From contig JAFEEG010000015.1 of NCBI GenBank assembly GCA_018241225.1, forward strand, positions 36,534 through 100,533: 64,000 nt of DNA, written 5' to 3'. The stretch comes from Pseudomonadota bacterium (GTDB lineage: Bacteria; Pseudomonadota; Gammaproteobacteria; Burkholderiales; Burkholderiaceae_C). The notes beneath the pieces are model-generated. The model made no database searches. It was not told the origin of the DNA and saw nothing but the letters and a program-made list of their open reading frames with translations. A program made the translations under genes and the position numbers. Positions 1 to 8,966 of this stretch are shown one piece after another. The number at the start of each line of letters is the position of its first letter. Position 1 is the first letter of the stretch.

Positions 1-526
1 CGAGCGCGCCGAAGGGCTCGTCCATCAGCAGGATCTTCGGGTCGCTGGCCAGGGCCCGCGCAATGGAAACGCGCTGGCGCTGCCCGCCGGACATTTCATG
101 CGGCCAGGCGTTGGCGCGGTCCTTCAGGCCCACCAGCTCCAGCAACTCCTGCGGCGAGCGCCGGCCCTTGCGGCTGGCACCACCGCCCACCTGCAGCGGC
201 AGTTCGACGTTCTGCAGCGCCGTGCGCCAGGGCAGCAGCGCAGCATCTTGAAAGACGAAGCCGATGTCGCGGCGCTCACGCGCCTGCTGCGGCGTGGCGC
301 CCAGCACCTTGGCGCTGCCGCGGCTGGGCGGCAGCAGGTCGGCCACCACGCGAAGCAGCGTGGACTTGCCGCAGCCCGAAGGGCCCAGCAGCGTCAGGAA
401 CTCGCCCTGCGCCACTTCCAGGTCCAGCGACTGGATGGCGGTGACGTCGCGCCGCTCGGTGAAAAAGCGCATGCCGACGTCGCGGCAGGAAATGGCCGGC
501 GCTGCGGCGTTGAGCACTGCGGACAT
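1..526 (-). CDS. ABC transporter ATP-binding protein, nitrate/sulfonate/taurine type (partial, runs off left edge)
   Basis: The first 175 residues of an ABC ATPase are visible; the C-terminus lies outside the window. Walker A (GPSGCGKST), the signature MSGGQRQRVSIARAL and Walker B (ILLMDEPFGAL) are all intact, and the Q-loop region reads FVFQDAALLPW, typical of the SsuB/TauB/NrtD branch. The ATG at 526 lies 3 bases past the stop of the upstream binding-protein gene, so the two are co-transcribed. It should energise import of a small organic ion or sulfonate-like solute; the permease is presumably beyond the left edge. The family is sure, the substrate is not. Confidence 0.93.
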   Translation of the reverse strand, partial: MSAVLNAAAPAISCRDVGMRFFTERRDVTAIQSLDLEVAQGEFLTLLGPSGCGKSTLLRVVADLLPPSRGSAKVLGATPQQARERRDIGFVFQDAALLPWRTALQNVELPLQVGGGASRKGRRSPQELLELVGLKDRANAWPHEMSGGQRQRVSIARALASDPKILLMDEPFGAL

Positions 527-529
527 GGC

Positions 530-1558
530 TCAGGCCTTTGCGCGGGCGTCGACGGTGCCCTTGAGCGCGCCCAGCCAGATGACGTCGTCGACCTTGGGCG
601 TCTTGGCCGTGAACTGGCCCAGCTCCGAGTAGGTGGAGATCTGCGACTGCCACACCGCCGGGTCCATGGTGCCCCAGCCTTGCGTCTGTGCGGGGCCGCC
701 CAGCGCGTACTCGAGCATCACGTCGATGGCCACGCGCTCGTCCTCGCGCTTGAGGTTGGGATATTCCTTGACCAGCAGGTCCACCGCCTGGTCGCGGTTG
801 GCCTTGGCATGCTGCCAGCCGCGCGACGTGGCGCGCAGGAAGGCTTCCAGCACCTTGGGCTGGGTCTCGATGATCTTGTGGGTGGTGTAGTACGGCAGCG
901 CGTACAGCTGCACGCCGGCGTCCCACAGCGTCAGGTCCACGCGGTCCGGGCCCAGGGTCTTGAGCGCGGTGGTGCTGGTCAGCCAGCCGGTGACGACGTC
1001 CACCTGCCCGGTCAGCAGCGGCGCCATGTCCGAGCCGACGGTGACCACCGTCACGTCCTTCTCGGCGATCTTGTTCCTTGCGAGCAAGGCGCGCAGCAAG
1101 ATGGCGGCGGTCGACGGAATGCCCACCTTCTTGCCCACCAGGTCGGCCGGCTTGCGCACCGGATTCTTGGCCAGCGAGAAAAAGGTGAAGGGGTGCTTTT
1201 GCGCGCCCACGGCAAAGCACTTGATCGGCAGGCCCTGCGACACCGCCAGCATCACGGAGGGGCTGGACGAAACCTGCCCGACTTCGTAACGTCCGGATGC
1301 GACGATGGCCACGCCGTCGATGTTGGGACCTCCGGGCTGGATGGCGAACTCGATGCCCTCCTGCTCGTAGAAGCCCATGCGCTTGGCCACCACTTCGCCG
1401 ACCTGGTTCACGCTGGGAATCCAGCCCAGCTGCATGTTGATTCGCGTCTTGCCTTGGGCCAGCGCGTCGATGGAGAGAAAGCCTCCGGCAGCCAGTCCGC
1501 CGGCGGCAAGCGAGGTCTTGAGCAGTCGGCGGCGTGCGGGATCGCAAGAGTGGTTCAT
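530..1558 (-). CDS. NMT1/THI5-SsuA-type ABC transporter substrate-binding protein
   Basis: 342 residues. The N-terminus carries a twin-arginine-like signal (RRRLLK at 9-14, hydrophobic stretch, ALA|QG cleavage near 34), so the protein is probably folded before export to the periplasm. The mature part starts INMQLGWIPSVNQVG, the characteristic opening of sulfonate/nitrate/taurine/thiamine-precursor binding proteins, and contains the usual PADLVGKKVGIPST segment. It leads an operon with the ATPase at 1-526. A 191-bp divergent gap separates it from the DUF2239 gene. The ligand cannot be told from sequence; aliphatic sulfonates or pyrimidine precursors are possible. Confidence 0.9.
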   Translation of the reverse strand: MNHSCDPARRRLLKTSLAAGGLAAGGFLSIDALAQGKTRINMQLGWIPSVNQVGEVVAKRMGFYEQEGIEFAIQPGGPNIDGVAIVASGRYEVGQVSSSPSVMLAVSQGLPIKCFAVGAQKHPFTFFSLAKNPVRKPADLVGKKVGIPSTAAILLRALLARNKIAEKDVTVVTVGSDMAPLLTGQVDVVTGWLTSTTALKTLGPDRVDLTLWDAGVQLYALPYYTTHKIIETQPKVLEAFLRATSRGWQHAKANRDQAVDLLVKEYPNLKREDERVAIDVMLEYALGGPAQTQGWGTMDPAVWQSQISTYSELGQFTAKTPKVDDVIWLGALKGTVDARAKA

Positions 1559-1696
1559 GACGGGTTTCCTGTTGGTGGATTCGGGTCGTTGGCCGTATGG
1601 CGTGACCGAAATTTAGGAGCCGCAGGCGCTCTCGCAAAGCATCGTTTTTAGGAACGGGCGACCGAAAAATTAGTGCAGGTGGAAACCCGAATTCAG

Positions 1697-1725
1697 TTGG
1701 CATTCATATTTGATCCGGGTACAAT
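1697..1725 (+). promoter_or_regulatory. sigma70-type promoter of the DUF2239-MATE operon
   Basis: TTGGCA (1697-1702), a 17-bp spacer and TACAAT (1720-1725) make a near-consensus housekeeping promoter. It sits 24 bp before the ATG at 1750, with a GGAGG ribosome site just upstream of that ATG. Read by eye; no transcription data. Confidence 0.7.
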
Positions 1726-1749
1726 GCATCAACTTTTCTGGAGGATGTC

Positions 1750-2376
1750 ATGCCGTCAGAAGCACCAGCCGTCTCTTCCGAAGCCCTGCCCCAGCACGTG
1801 AGTGCCTTTGCCGATTTCCGCCGTGTTGCCGCTGGCAACGTGGTGGAGGTACTGGCGAAGCTGCGCGGCACGCCCCGCCCGCCGGACGAACTGGTGCGCG
1901 TCTTCGACGATGCCAGCGGCACCCGTCTCGACCTGGACCTGCGCCCGCAGGCGGAGATCGATGCGGCGCCGGTTCCCGCCCCGCCCTCGCCTTCGGCCAC
2001 GCCTGTACAGCGAAGCGTCGGCCGTCCGCGCCTGGGCGTGGTCGCTCGCGAAGTCACGCTGCTGCCGCGTCACTGGGACTGGCTCAACCGCCAGCCCGGC
2101 GGCGCCTCGGTGGCCTTGCGGCGGCTGGTGGATGAAGCGCGGCATGTGCATCGCGAACGCGATGCGGTGCGTGCCGCGCGCGAAGCCACCTATCGCTGCA
2201 TGACCGAGATGGCGGGCAACCTCCCCGGCTTCGAGGAGGCCACGCGCGCCCTTTTTGCCGGCGACGGCACGCAATTCAACCTGCTCATCGACTCCTGGCC
2301 GCAAGACCTGCGCGACTACCTGCTGCAACTGTCCGCCTGCGCCTGGACGACCAACCCTTCTTCTTCTCAACCATGA
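1750..2376 (+). CDS. DUF2239 family protein
   Basis: 208 residues, soluble, no signal peptide. The central block GRPRLGVVAREVTLLPRHW followed by a helical region is the hallmark of DUF2239, a family of unknown function common in proteobacteria and actinobacteria. A GGAGG site 5 bases before the ATG supports the start. Its stop overlaps the ATG of the MATE transporter by four bases (ATGA), so translation is coupled. The Pro/Ala-rich stretch around 76-90 looks like a linker. I cannot assign a reaction. Confidence 0.88.
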   Translation: MPSEAPAVSSEALPQHVSAFADFRRVAAGNVVEVLAKLRGTPRPPDELVRVFDDASGTRLDLDLRPQAEIDAAPVPAPPSPSATPVQRSVGRPRLGVVAREVTLLPRHWDWLNRQPGGASVALRRLVDEARHVHRERDAVRAAREATYRCMTEMAGNLPGFEEATRALFAGDGTQFNLLIDSWPQDLRDYLLQLSACAWTTNPSSSQP

Positions 2377-3839
2377 GTTCCACACCCCCAGCCAACGGCG
2401 CGGCATCCGCGCCGACGGCTTCTGCTGCGCCCTCTTCTTCTCCGCCGGCCGATGCAGCGCCACCGCAGCGCGGCCACCACCCCACGGGCAACACCGAGAC
2501 GCGGCCGCTTTGGAAGACCTTCCTGATCTTCCTGGCGCCGATGCTGCTGTCGAACATCCTGCAGTCGATGTCCGGCACCCTCAACAACATCTACATCGGC
2601 CAGATGATTGGCGTGAACGCGCTGGCATCGGTGTCGAGCTTCTTTCCGGTGATGTTCTTCTTCATCGCCTTCACCATCGGCCTGGGGGCCGGTTCGTCGG
2701 TGCTCATCGGCCAGGCCTGGGGTGCGCGCGAGCCCGAGAAGGCGCGCGCCGTAGCCGGCACGACGCTGACGGTGGGCGTGCTCTTCGGCCTGACGGTTGC
2801 GATCTTCGGCGGCGCCTTCACCGAGCCCATGCTCAAGCTGCTGGGCACGCCGGCGGACATCCTGCCGGAGGCCACGCGCTATGCGCGCATCATCCTCATC
2901 GCGATGCCGGGGCTGTTCCTCTTCCTCTTGTCCACAGCCATGCTGCGCGGCGTGGGCGACACGGTCACACCGCTGTATACGCTGATGATTTCAACCACCA
3001 TCGGCCTGGTGGTCACGCCCACGCTCATTCGCGGCTGGTTCGGCCTGCCCAAGGTGGGCGTGACGGCTGGTGCATGGGCCACGGTGGTGGGTTTCATCGT
3101 GGCGACGGCGTGGCTGGCTTTTCAGCTGCGGCGCATGAAGAGCCCGCTGGCACCGGACGCTGATTTTGTGAGGCACCTGCGCATCAACCCGAAGCTGCTC
3201 AAGGGCGTGCTGAAGGTGGGCGTGCCCACGGGGGTGCAGATGATCGTGGTGGCCACGGCCGAGCTGGCGTTGCTGTCTTTCGTCAACTCCTACGGCTCGG
3301 AGGCGACGGCGGCCTATGGCGCGGTGAACCAGGTAGTGGCTTATGTGCAGTTCCCGGCCATTTCGATCGCCATCACGGCGTCGATCCTGGGGGCGCAGGC
3401 CATTGGTGCGGGCCGTGTGGACCGCCTGGGTGCGATCACCCGCACGGCCTTGCAGATGAACGTGGTGCTCACGGGCGCGCTGGTGCTGCTGGGCTACATC
3501 GCGTCGCGCCAGTTGATGAGCCTGTTCATCACGAGCGAGCCGGTGATCGAGGTGGCGCAGACGCTGCTGCACATCATGCTGTGGAGCTGCGTGATCTTCG
3601 GCATGGCCTCGGCGCTGTCGGGGATCATGCGGGCCAGCGGGTCGGTTCTTGTTCCCACGGCCATCTCGATCTTCTGCATCTTGCTGATCGAGCTTCCGAC
3701 GGCTTATTTCATGAGCCACAAGATCGGGCTGAACGGGGTCTGGATTGCCTATCCGGTCGCGTTCGGGGCGATGCTGATCTTCCAGTCGATGTACTACCGG
3801 ATGGTTTGGAGCAAGAAGGCGATTCGGCGGTTGGTTTGA
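2373..3839 (+). CDS. MATE family multidrug/cation antiporter
   Basis: 488 residues with about twelve hydrophobic segments after a 45-residue polar, Ala/Pro/Ser-rich N-terminus. MATE features include PMLLSNILQSMSGTLNNIYIG near the start and two homologous halves, the second beginning at VGVPTGVQMIVV. Such proteins expel cationic drugs or dyes using Na+ or H+ gradients. It is translationally coupled (ATGA overlap) to the DUF2239 gene. The low-complexity N-terminus is longer than usual; Met codons further in are possible alternative starts, but the coupled ATG is favoured. Confidence 0.93.
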   Translation: MSSTPPANGAASAPTASAAPSSSPPADAAPPQRGHHPTGNTETRPLWKTFLIFLAPMLLSNILQSMSGTLNNIYIGQMIGVNALASVSSFFPVMFFFIAFTIGLGAGSSVLIGQAWGAREPEKARAVAGTTLTVGVLFGLTVAIFGGAFTEPMLKLLGTPADILPEATRYARIILIAMPGLFLFLLSTAMLRGVGDTVTPLYTLMISTTIGLVVTPTLIRGWFGLPKVGVTAGAWATVVGFIVATAWLAFQLRRMKSPLAPDADFVRHLRINPKLLKGVLKVGVPTGVQMIVVATAELALLSFVNSYGSEATAAYGAVNQVVAYVQFPAISIAITASILGAQAIGAGRVDRLGAITRTALQMNVVLTGALVLLGYIASRQLMSLFITSEPVIEVAQTLLHIMLWSCVIFGMASALSGIMRASGSVLVPTAISIFCILLIELPTAYFMSHKIGLNGVWIAYPVAFGAMLIFQSMYYRMVWSKKAIRRLV

Positions 3840-3859
3840 TCGCTTGAGCGTTCGGGGTG

Positions 3860-3916
3860 GGCGGAGCGCGGCAGGCGGTATGGGCCGGGGGCTCATGCCG
3901 CCTGCCGCGCTCCGCC
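3860..3916. repeat. long inverted repeat: 23-bp arms, 11-base loop
   Basis: Arms 3860-3882 and 3894-3916 are reverse complements at 22 of 23 positions; the single exception can form a G-U pair in RNA. The stem is very GC-rich and no T-run follows on either side, so it is not a standard intrinsic terminator, although it lies 20 bp after the MATE stop codon and could protect or end that transcript. It may also be a REP-like element. Confidence 0.85.
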
Positions 3917-4006
3917 TGGAAACGGCGTGACAGTATCAACGGAGCCGCTAGCAGGTTGAAGACGGAAAGCTCGTCAGGCGGTTGTAACCCGGGTGAGCGA
4001 TGTCTC

Positions 4007-4255
4007 TCACTTCTTTCCCCACCGCCATCGGGGCGACTCTCCCGTGACCCAGCAGATGGCGAGAAGGACAAGGGTGGCCGCAACCACGAGCACGGCAAAA
4101 ATGAGCGGCTCACGATGAGGCGGGAAAAGGCGCGCGGCCAGGGCGAGTAGCGCGAAGTGCGCGATGAGCACGGCCCAGCCCTGCCAGCGGGACGGGATGC
4201 CCCACCCCCATCCATAGCGCTTGGCTGGAAACCAGTATCCGAATTCGCGAGGCAT
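4007..4255 (-). CDS. small two-TM membrane protein of unknown function
   Basis: 82 residues. An aromatic N-terminal segment (FGYWFPAKRYGWGWGIPSRWQGW) precedes two hydrophobic helices at about 27-44 and 51-70 and a basic Trp-rich tail. GGAG lies 7 bases before the ATG. I recognise the WFPAKRYGWGWG opening as recurring in small uncharacterised proteobacterial membrane proteins, but no function is known to me. It is monocistronic, between the inverted repeat and the catalase-like gene. Confidence 0.75.
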   Translation of the reverse strand: MPREFGYWFPAKRYGWGWGIPSRWQGWAVLIAHFALLALAARLFPPHREPLIFAVLVVAATLVLLAICWVTGESPRWRWGKK

Positions 4256-4360
4256 TGCTCATCTCCGAACTGTTGGCTGTACGAAAGGATGCACGATGTT
4301 GGCTCGTGCAACCGAGAGAACGACAACAGCGTATCCCGGAAAAGGCCTGTGTACCCCGGC

Positions 4361-5620
4361 CTAATCAAATACCTCGTCCCCATTCGGCTCGTAGTGCGGC
4401 ACCCCATTCATCCGATGCCGTATCTGCGACAGCTCCCAGTACATCCTCTTGCGCGCCCGGCTCTGGTTGCCCAGCGGCCGATGCTCCGCAATCGTGTGCC
4501 AGGGGTTGTAGGACAGCCGCTTGGCAAACTCCATCTGCGCCGGTGAATCAAACCTCTGCCTGGGGATTCGCAAGGTCGCAACCGGCACCCGCGGCGACAG
4601 CTTCTCGGGCCACAGCACACCTGCGTTCTCGAGCGGCATCAGGAACGAATCGGTCTGCATCTGCACCCGCACCTGCAGTTCCACGTCGCCCTCGGACAAT
4701 GTCTCGACCATTGCCTGGCGCAGATAGTCGTCTGGCGGGCGCATCGGCAGCCGCGGAATCGGCGTGCGGCGCCTGGACGTGGGCCACACCGAATACTGCA
4801 TCGCCTGCCCCTCCCCCATCAGGTACGGCACGCAGCTGAAATAAGGCGCCTCGAATGGGCTGCTCTGCGCCTTGATGAACAGCGACTGCATGATCAGGTC
4901 CAGCACATGCGACTCGCGAAAGTTCAGGAAGTAGAAGATCTGCGCGTTCTTCACGCTCCACTTCTGAAGCTCCGAGTTCGCCTTGGCATCTGGCGTGACG
5001 AAGGTCGGCGTCGACACGCCGAACATGTCCAGCGTGTGCTGCTCCTCGTCGAGCAGCTTGGCGCCGGGCACGCCCATCAGCTTGATGCTGATGCTCATGA
5101 ACCCCACGTCGTCGATGTCGGGCGTGATGTAGGGGCCCGGCCCCGAAAAGCGCACCCAGCACCTGAAGGTCTGCGGCCTGGCGTAGATGCCGCGCCGCAT
5201 GTGCTCGGGCAGCCCATCGTGCACGATGAACTCGCCCCGCACGATGCCCTGCGTCTTTGTGTTGCCGCCACGCTCGTAGCCGCCGGGCTTCCACAAGTCG
5301 CGCATCTGCTGGGTGAAGCTGGCCACGATCGAATCCGTCCAGGCTTCCTCGTTCTCCAGCAGGCGCTCCTCGGCAATCATCAGCCCTTCATTCCTGCGCT
5401 GCTTGTTGATCAGCGCCGTCACCCATTCGGCAATCTTGTCGCGCAGCAACGCGTCGAAGGCCGGCCGCAGCCAGGGGTCGATGCGCCGCTCCAGCCCCAG
5501 CAGCATCAGCCCCGTGTCGCTGATGAAGTCCAGCAGCCCCGAACCGGTGTTGGCGCGCGGCACCGGGCGGCTGGTGTTGGAACGGGTGTCGACGGTGATG
5601 CTCTGCTCCTGGTCGTTCAT
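4361..5620 (-). CDS. catalase-like heme-binding family protein
   Basis: 419 residues, the last gene of the redox cluster. The core RGEFIVHDGLPEHMRRGIYA, WVRFSGPGP and DIDDVGFMSISIKLMG resembles the minimal catalase-fold family (the y4iL-like group) rather than true catalases. I do not find the classical proximal heme ligand motif (R-x-F-x-Y-x-D-x-H), so dismutation of H2O2 is not assured. The ATG at 5620 has AAGGAG 11 bases upstream; a GTG at 5629 would overlap the DyP stop (GTGA) but has its ribosome site too close. No signal peptide. The sequence suggests a peroxide- or lipid-peroxide-handling role beside the DyP peroxidase. Confidence 0.85.
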   Translation of the reverse strand: MNDQEQSITVDTRSNTSRPVPRANTGSGLLDFISDTGLMLLGLERRIDPWLRPAFDALLRDKIAEWVTALINKQRRNEGLMIAEERLLENEEAWTDSIVASFTQQMRDLWKPGGYERGGNTKTQGIVRGEFIVHDGLPEHMRRGIYARPQTFRCWVRFSGPGPYITPDIDDVGFMSISIKLMGVPGAKLLDEEQHTLDMFGVSTPTFVTPDAKANSELQKWSVKNAQIFYFLNFRESHVLDLIMQSLFIKAQSSPFEAPYFSCVPYLMGEGQAMQYSVWPTSRRRTPIPRLPMRPPDDYLRQAMVETLSEGDVELQVRVQMQTDSFLMPLENAGVLWPEKLSPRVPVATLRIPRQRFDSPAQMEFAKRLSYNPWHTIAEHRPLGNQSRARKRMYWELSQIRHRMNGVPHYEPNGDEVFD

Positions 5621-5625
5621 GTTGC

Positions 5626-7128
5626 TCACGGCTCCTTCGCAATGAAACGCAGGGCGCGTATGCCGGGCAGGAAGAAGTAGGCGCCGCCCAGCACCTGCAC
5701 GAACTGCGGCAGGCCCGACAGGTGGACATCGCAGCCGCTGTCGGCCGGTATCGAAAAGCCGTCGGTGCGCATCCCGTCGGGCCCCGGCAGGCGCGTACCC
5801 AGCAGCGGATCGCTCTCGTCGTGCAGGTCGCCGAAATGGGTTCCGGCAATCCAGGCCCCCTGCACAAACTCGAATTGCCGGGCAATGCTGGCGCCCAGGC
5901 AGATGAAGTGCAGGCCGGTGCCCTGCGCGCTCCCGGGCTCGCCAGCCAACGCCTGCTCCATGGTCAGCCCGTCGCCATACTCGCGCCCGCGCCGCAGCAG
6001 CCGGTGAAAGCGCGTGGAAGAAACATGGTCGCGCGCAAGCGCCTGGGCATCGAAGCCCAGGGTGCGGATCAAGCGCGAGAGCGGCCCGCGCCCACCTGGC
6101 GGCAGGTCCGCGTTGCGCGGGTTGCTGCGCCGGATGTGCGCGCCAATGGGGCACTGCTGGCCGAGCGGGTCTTCGTCATAGGTGAAGCTGTTGATCGGAT
6201 CGCTCTCGCCCTCGATGGCCGTGCCCCCGTCGTCCACCAGGGGCAGGCCGTCGCGGCTGCGGCCCACCATGGCCGATGCCAGTTGTTCGCGACGCACCGG
6301 GTCGCCGCCCGCGGCCGCATCCGCGAAGCGCCAGAAGCCACCCACGTCCTGGCGCAACTGGCGCAGCACCAGGTAGCTGCCGTTGCGGCCCAGGTCCGCC
6401 AACTGGGCGTTTTCTTCCGCGCGCGGCAACAGGCCTTGCGGGTCGCGGCTGGCCTGCAGCAGCGGGCGGTCGGTGTACTCGCCATACTCGTTGGGATAGC
6501 CCAGCAGGTACTCGCCCAGGCAGGAGAGATTGGAGTAGTCGAGCACCTGCTCGTCACGCACCGCCCGCTTGCGCTTCCAATCCAGGCCGGGCTGCGAAAT
6601 GCCGTCGACAAAGCCGAAAGGCTCCACGCCATCCATGTCGGAAGTATCGAGGCGGGACATGAGCGAAAAGCCCGCTTCGCATTCCTGCAGCACCTGTTCC
6701 TGCCAGGCCTGGAGCTCGCCGGGCAAGGCGTAGAGCATCAGCAGCACATGCGGCACCGCGTCGGGCCGCCCTCCCCACTGCCATTGGCGCGGCGCGTTGG
6801 GCCCCAGGTCGCCCAGGCGGCGCGCGCGGCTGTCGTCACTGCTCATGCCCGCGATGAACTCGCGCGAAAACCCCTGCACGACGTCTTCGCGCACGCCCAG
6901 TGCGCGCAGCCCGGGGCAGCTGATGGCCACTTGCAGCACCGTGCGAGGCGGCGGCGACTGTTCGCGTGCGCTGCCCACGGGGCATGCAGTCAGCCAGGCG
7001 CGCGCGCTGGCCGCGTCCTGGACTCGCATCAACAGGAAACTCGCCTGCGTCAGCTTGCGATAGCCAAAGCGCAACAGGCCCTGGATGTCGTCTTCCTCGA
7101 CGGCGGGAGGTGCGGTGTGCGCGGTCAT
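5626..7128 (-). CDS. DyP-type peroxidase
   Basis: 500 residues. The DyP fingerprint GFVDG (172-176, catalytic Asp175) is present, followed by ISQPG. The proximal heme ligand is probably His331 in GAHIRRSNPR. There is no Tat or Sec signal, so it is a cytoplasmic or encapsulated-type enzyme rather than an EfeB-like exported one. It is longer than most bacterial DyPs (300-450), with an N-terminal extension. It starts by ATGA overlap with the 437-residue gene. The enzyme uses H2O2 to oxidise dyes, phenols or porphyrins; here the peroxide source may be the neighbouring flavoprotein. Confidence 0.93.
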   Translation of the reverse strand: MTAHTAPPAVEEDDIQGLLRFGYRKLTQASFLLMRVQDAASARAWLTACPVGSAREQSPPPRTVLQVAISCPGLRALGVREDVVQGFSREFIAGMSSDDSRARRLGDLGPNAPRQWQWGGRPDAVPHVLLMLYALPGELQAWQEQVLQECEAGFSLMSRLDTSDMDGVEPFGFVDGISQPGLDWKRKRAVRDEQVLDYSNLSCLGEYLLGYPNEYGEYTDRPLLQASRDPQGLLPRAEENAQLADLGRNGSYLVLRQLRQDVGGFWRFADAAAGGDPVRREQLASAMVGRSRDGLPLVDDGGTAIEGESDPINSFTYDEDPLGQQCPIGAHIRRSNPRNADLPPGGRGPLSRLIRTLGFDAQALARDHVSSTRFHRLLRRGREYGDGLTMEQALAGEPGSAQGTGLHFICLGASIARQFEFVQGAWIAGTHFGDLHDESDPLLGTRLPGPDGMRTDGFSIPADSGCDVHLSGLPQFVQVLGGAYFFLPGIRALRFIAKEP

Positions 7129-8438
7129 AGCAGCTTCAGCCAGGCCAGTGCCTGGCGCTCGCTCATCTCGCCTGCGTCCACGCCTTCGCGAATTCGGCGG
7201 TTGCGCTCCAGGTCGCCCAGGGTCAGGCCGGGGTAGGCCTTGTACCAGACCTGCGTGGGCAGCTGGTGGCGGCGCTGGTAGTGCTTGAAGCGCATCTCGT
7301 GGCGAGCCCCGCCCAGGATGAGCCAGCGCGTTCGCGGCCAGCCGAAGCCGTTGGAAAACACCACGTTCAGGCCCCATGCCGCCTTGTTGATGAAGTCGTC
7401 CATGTAGCTTTCGTGGCTGCCGTCGTAGTTGCTGCAGAACAGCACCCGCTGGCGGTCGTCCATGAACACCCAGCGCGCGAAATGGATGGTCTGGATGCGC
7501 GCCAGGTGCCCCTTGCCGAACACATGCCGGCATGCATAGTCGATGGCCAGCAGCACCAGCGGCACCAGCGCACGCCGAAACCACCCTGGCTTGACGGCCC
7601 CCAGCGCGGTGAAGCTGTTGGACACGTCGTGGTCTTCCAGCCGCTGCATGGCCAGCACCTCGGCGGCGCCGGGGCGCGGGTAGTACTCCGGGTCGTTCTC
7701 CTCCTGGATTCGCAGCAGGATGATGGCCAGTGGCGCGAGCACGATCGCCAGCGGCAGCAGCAGCAAGCCCACCAGCGGCACGCCGAGCAGGTGCAGCGCA
7801 TTGCGCACCTGCCAGTCGAACGGTGTGGGCGCCGGCGGCGTCAGCGTGAGTCGGCCTGCCACACGCTCGGCCTTCACATGGGCCAGCAACTGGCGCCGCA
7901 CCGAGCGCGCATCGACGGCCGGATTGCGCGGCGCACTGGCCGACAAGAGCTTTTGCAGCGCGCTTTCTTCCAGCACCTGGCGAACCGTGCGGCCGATGCG
8001 GTTGACGTAGTTGGCTCCGACCGGCAGGTCGTGGGCCTTGAGCCAGGCCAGCAGGCGCGCATGGGAGCTGCCGTCGAACCCCTGGCAGTGGGAAAAGATG
8101 CGGCGCAGACCCGAGCCGGCCCGCTCGACCAGTTCCTCGAACAGCGCCTGCGCCGGTCCGTCGCATTCGCCGACGAAGGCCAGGTACAGCGGGGGCACCT
8201 TGGGTCGCGGCAGGCCGAAGACTTCCAGGTCGGCCGTCGTCGCATCGTCCAGCAGCGCAAAGCGCGCGAAGTGCAGTTGCTCGAAGAAGCCGAAAGGCAG
8301 CAGCGTGTTTTCCGGATTGGCCATGCCGGGCCGCCCGTTCATGGTGTCCAGCAGCAGGCGCAGCGATGCCTCGCGGCCCGGGGCCACCACAGCCACGACG
8401 GTAAAGGGCGATTGGGGGGTCACCGCAAACGCCGGCAC
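7125..8438 (-). CDS. unrecognised protein of the peroxidase cluster, with internal membrane segments
   Basis: 437 residues, starting with GTG at 8438, 12 bp after the preceding stop. I do not recognise the family. Residues 1-190 are a soluble region; a strongly hydrophobic stretch (about 214-243) and a second around 285-300 suggest membrane attachment. After these comes a conserved-looking block rich in aromatic and acidic residues (IHFARWVFMDD, FCSNYDGSHESYMDDFINK, FSNGFGWP). Its C-terminus overlaps the DyP start, so it is translationally coupled to the peroxidase and likely works with it, for example as membrane anchor or substrate-delivery partner. That is inference only. Confidence 0.72.
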   Translation of the reverse strand: MPAFAVTPQSPFTVVAVVAPGREASLRLLLDTMNGRPGMANPENTLLPFGFFEQLHFARFALLDDATTADLEVFGLPRPKVPPLYLAFVGECDGPAQALFEELVERAGSGLRRIFSHCQGFDGSSHARLLAWLKAHDLPVGANYVNRIGRTVRQVLEESALQKLLSASAPRNPAVDARSVRRQLLAHVKAERVAGRLTLTPPAPTPFDWQVRNALHLLGVPLVGLLLLPLAIVLAPLAIILLRIQEENDPEYYPRPGAAEVLAMQRLEDHDVSNSFTALGAVKPGWFRRALVPLVLLAIDYACRHVFGKGHLARIQTIHFARWVFMDDRQRVLFCSNYDGSHESYMDDFINKAAWGLNVVFSNGFGWPRTRWLILGGARHEMRFKHYQRRHQLPTQVWYKAYPGLTLGDLERNRRIREGVDAGEMSERQALAWLKLL

Positions 8439-8450
8439 GAGGCCTGTGGG

Positions 8451-8882
8451 TCAGAACTCCAGGCAGAAATCGATCAGCCGGTCTTTGCCCCAATACACCT
8501 TGCCAAGGTAGAAGTTCGGGCTGATGAGGCGGATCTCGTCGCGGATGTACTTGGCCACCATCGAGGTGTCGGAGTAGTCGAGCACGATGCATTCCTTGCC
8601 GTCGAGCCAGCTCTCGCCCTTGTAGACGTTGGCCACGATGGCCTGGAAGCCGAAGAACAGCACCTTGTTCTTGAGCAGGCCCTTTTCGGCGTCGAACACT
8701 TTGCCCTGCCAGCCGAACACATTGATGATCTGCGCGATGTGCTCCGAGTAAACGGTGCCCGGCGCCACGATGGCGGTGCCCTTGGCTTCCCCGTTCGGAA
8801 TGTCGCCGGCCGGGCTCGCCTTGAACAGGTCGTCGAGTTGCTCCTGCGTCATTGCCAACAATTGCTGCACGTCGTAGGCCAT
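8451..8882 (-). CDS. unrecognised 143-residue protein of the peroxidase cluster
   Basis: Begins MAYDVQQLLAMTQEQLDDLF after an excellent GAGAGGAG ribosome site, which fixes the start. The body (FGFQAIVANVYKGESWLDGKEC, VLDYSDTSMVAKYIRDEIR, PNFYLGKVYWGKDRLIDFCLEF) looks like a compact alpha/beta or beta-barrel soluble domain. A possible relation is to small lipid- or heme-binding beta-barrels, but I cannot confirm it. It is the first gene after the dyad pair at 8967-9014 and may lead a sub-operon with the 437-residue protein, DyP and the catalase-like gene. Confidence 0.75.
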   Translation of the reverse strand: MAYDVQQLLAMTQEQLDDLFKASPAGDIPNGEAKGTAIVAPGTVYSEHIAQIINVFGWQGKVFDAEKGLLKNKVLFFGFQAIVANVYKGESWLDGKECIVLDYSDTSMVAKYIRDEIRLISPNFYLGKVYWGKDRLIDFCLEF

Positions 8883-8966
8883 GGACTTCTCCTCTCGTTG
8901 TCCTTGCTTTTGCCGGCAAGCGGCCGGGCGCGAAAAAGTGTCGGTCAGCCCCCCTGGAGCGTCAAT

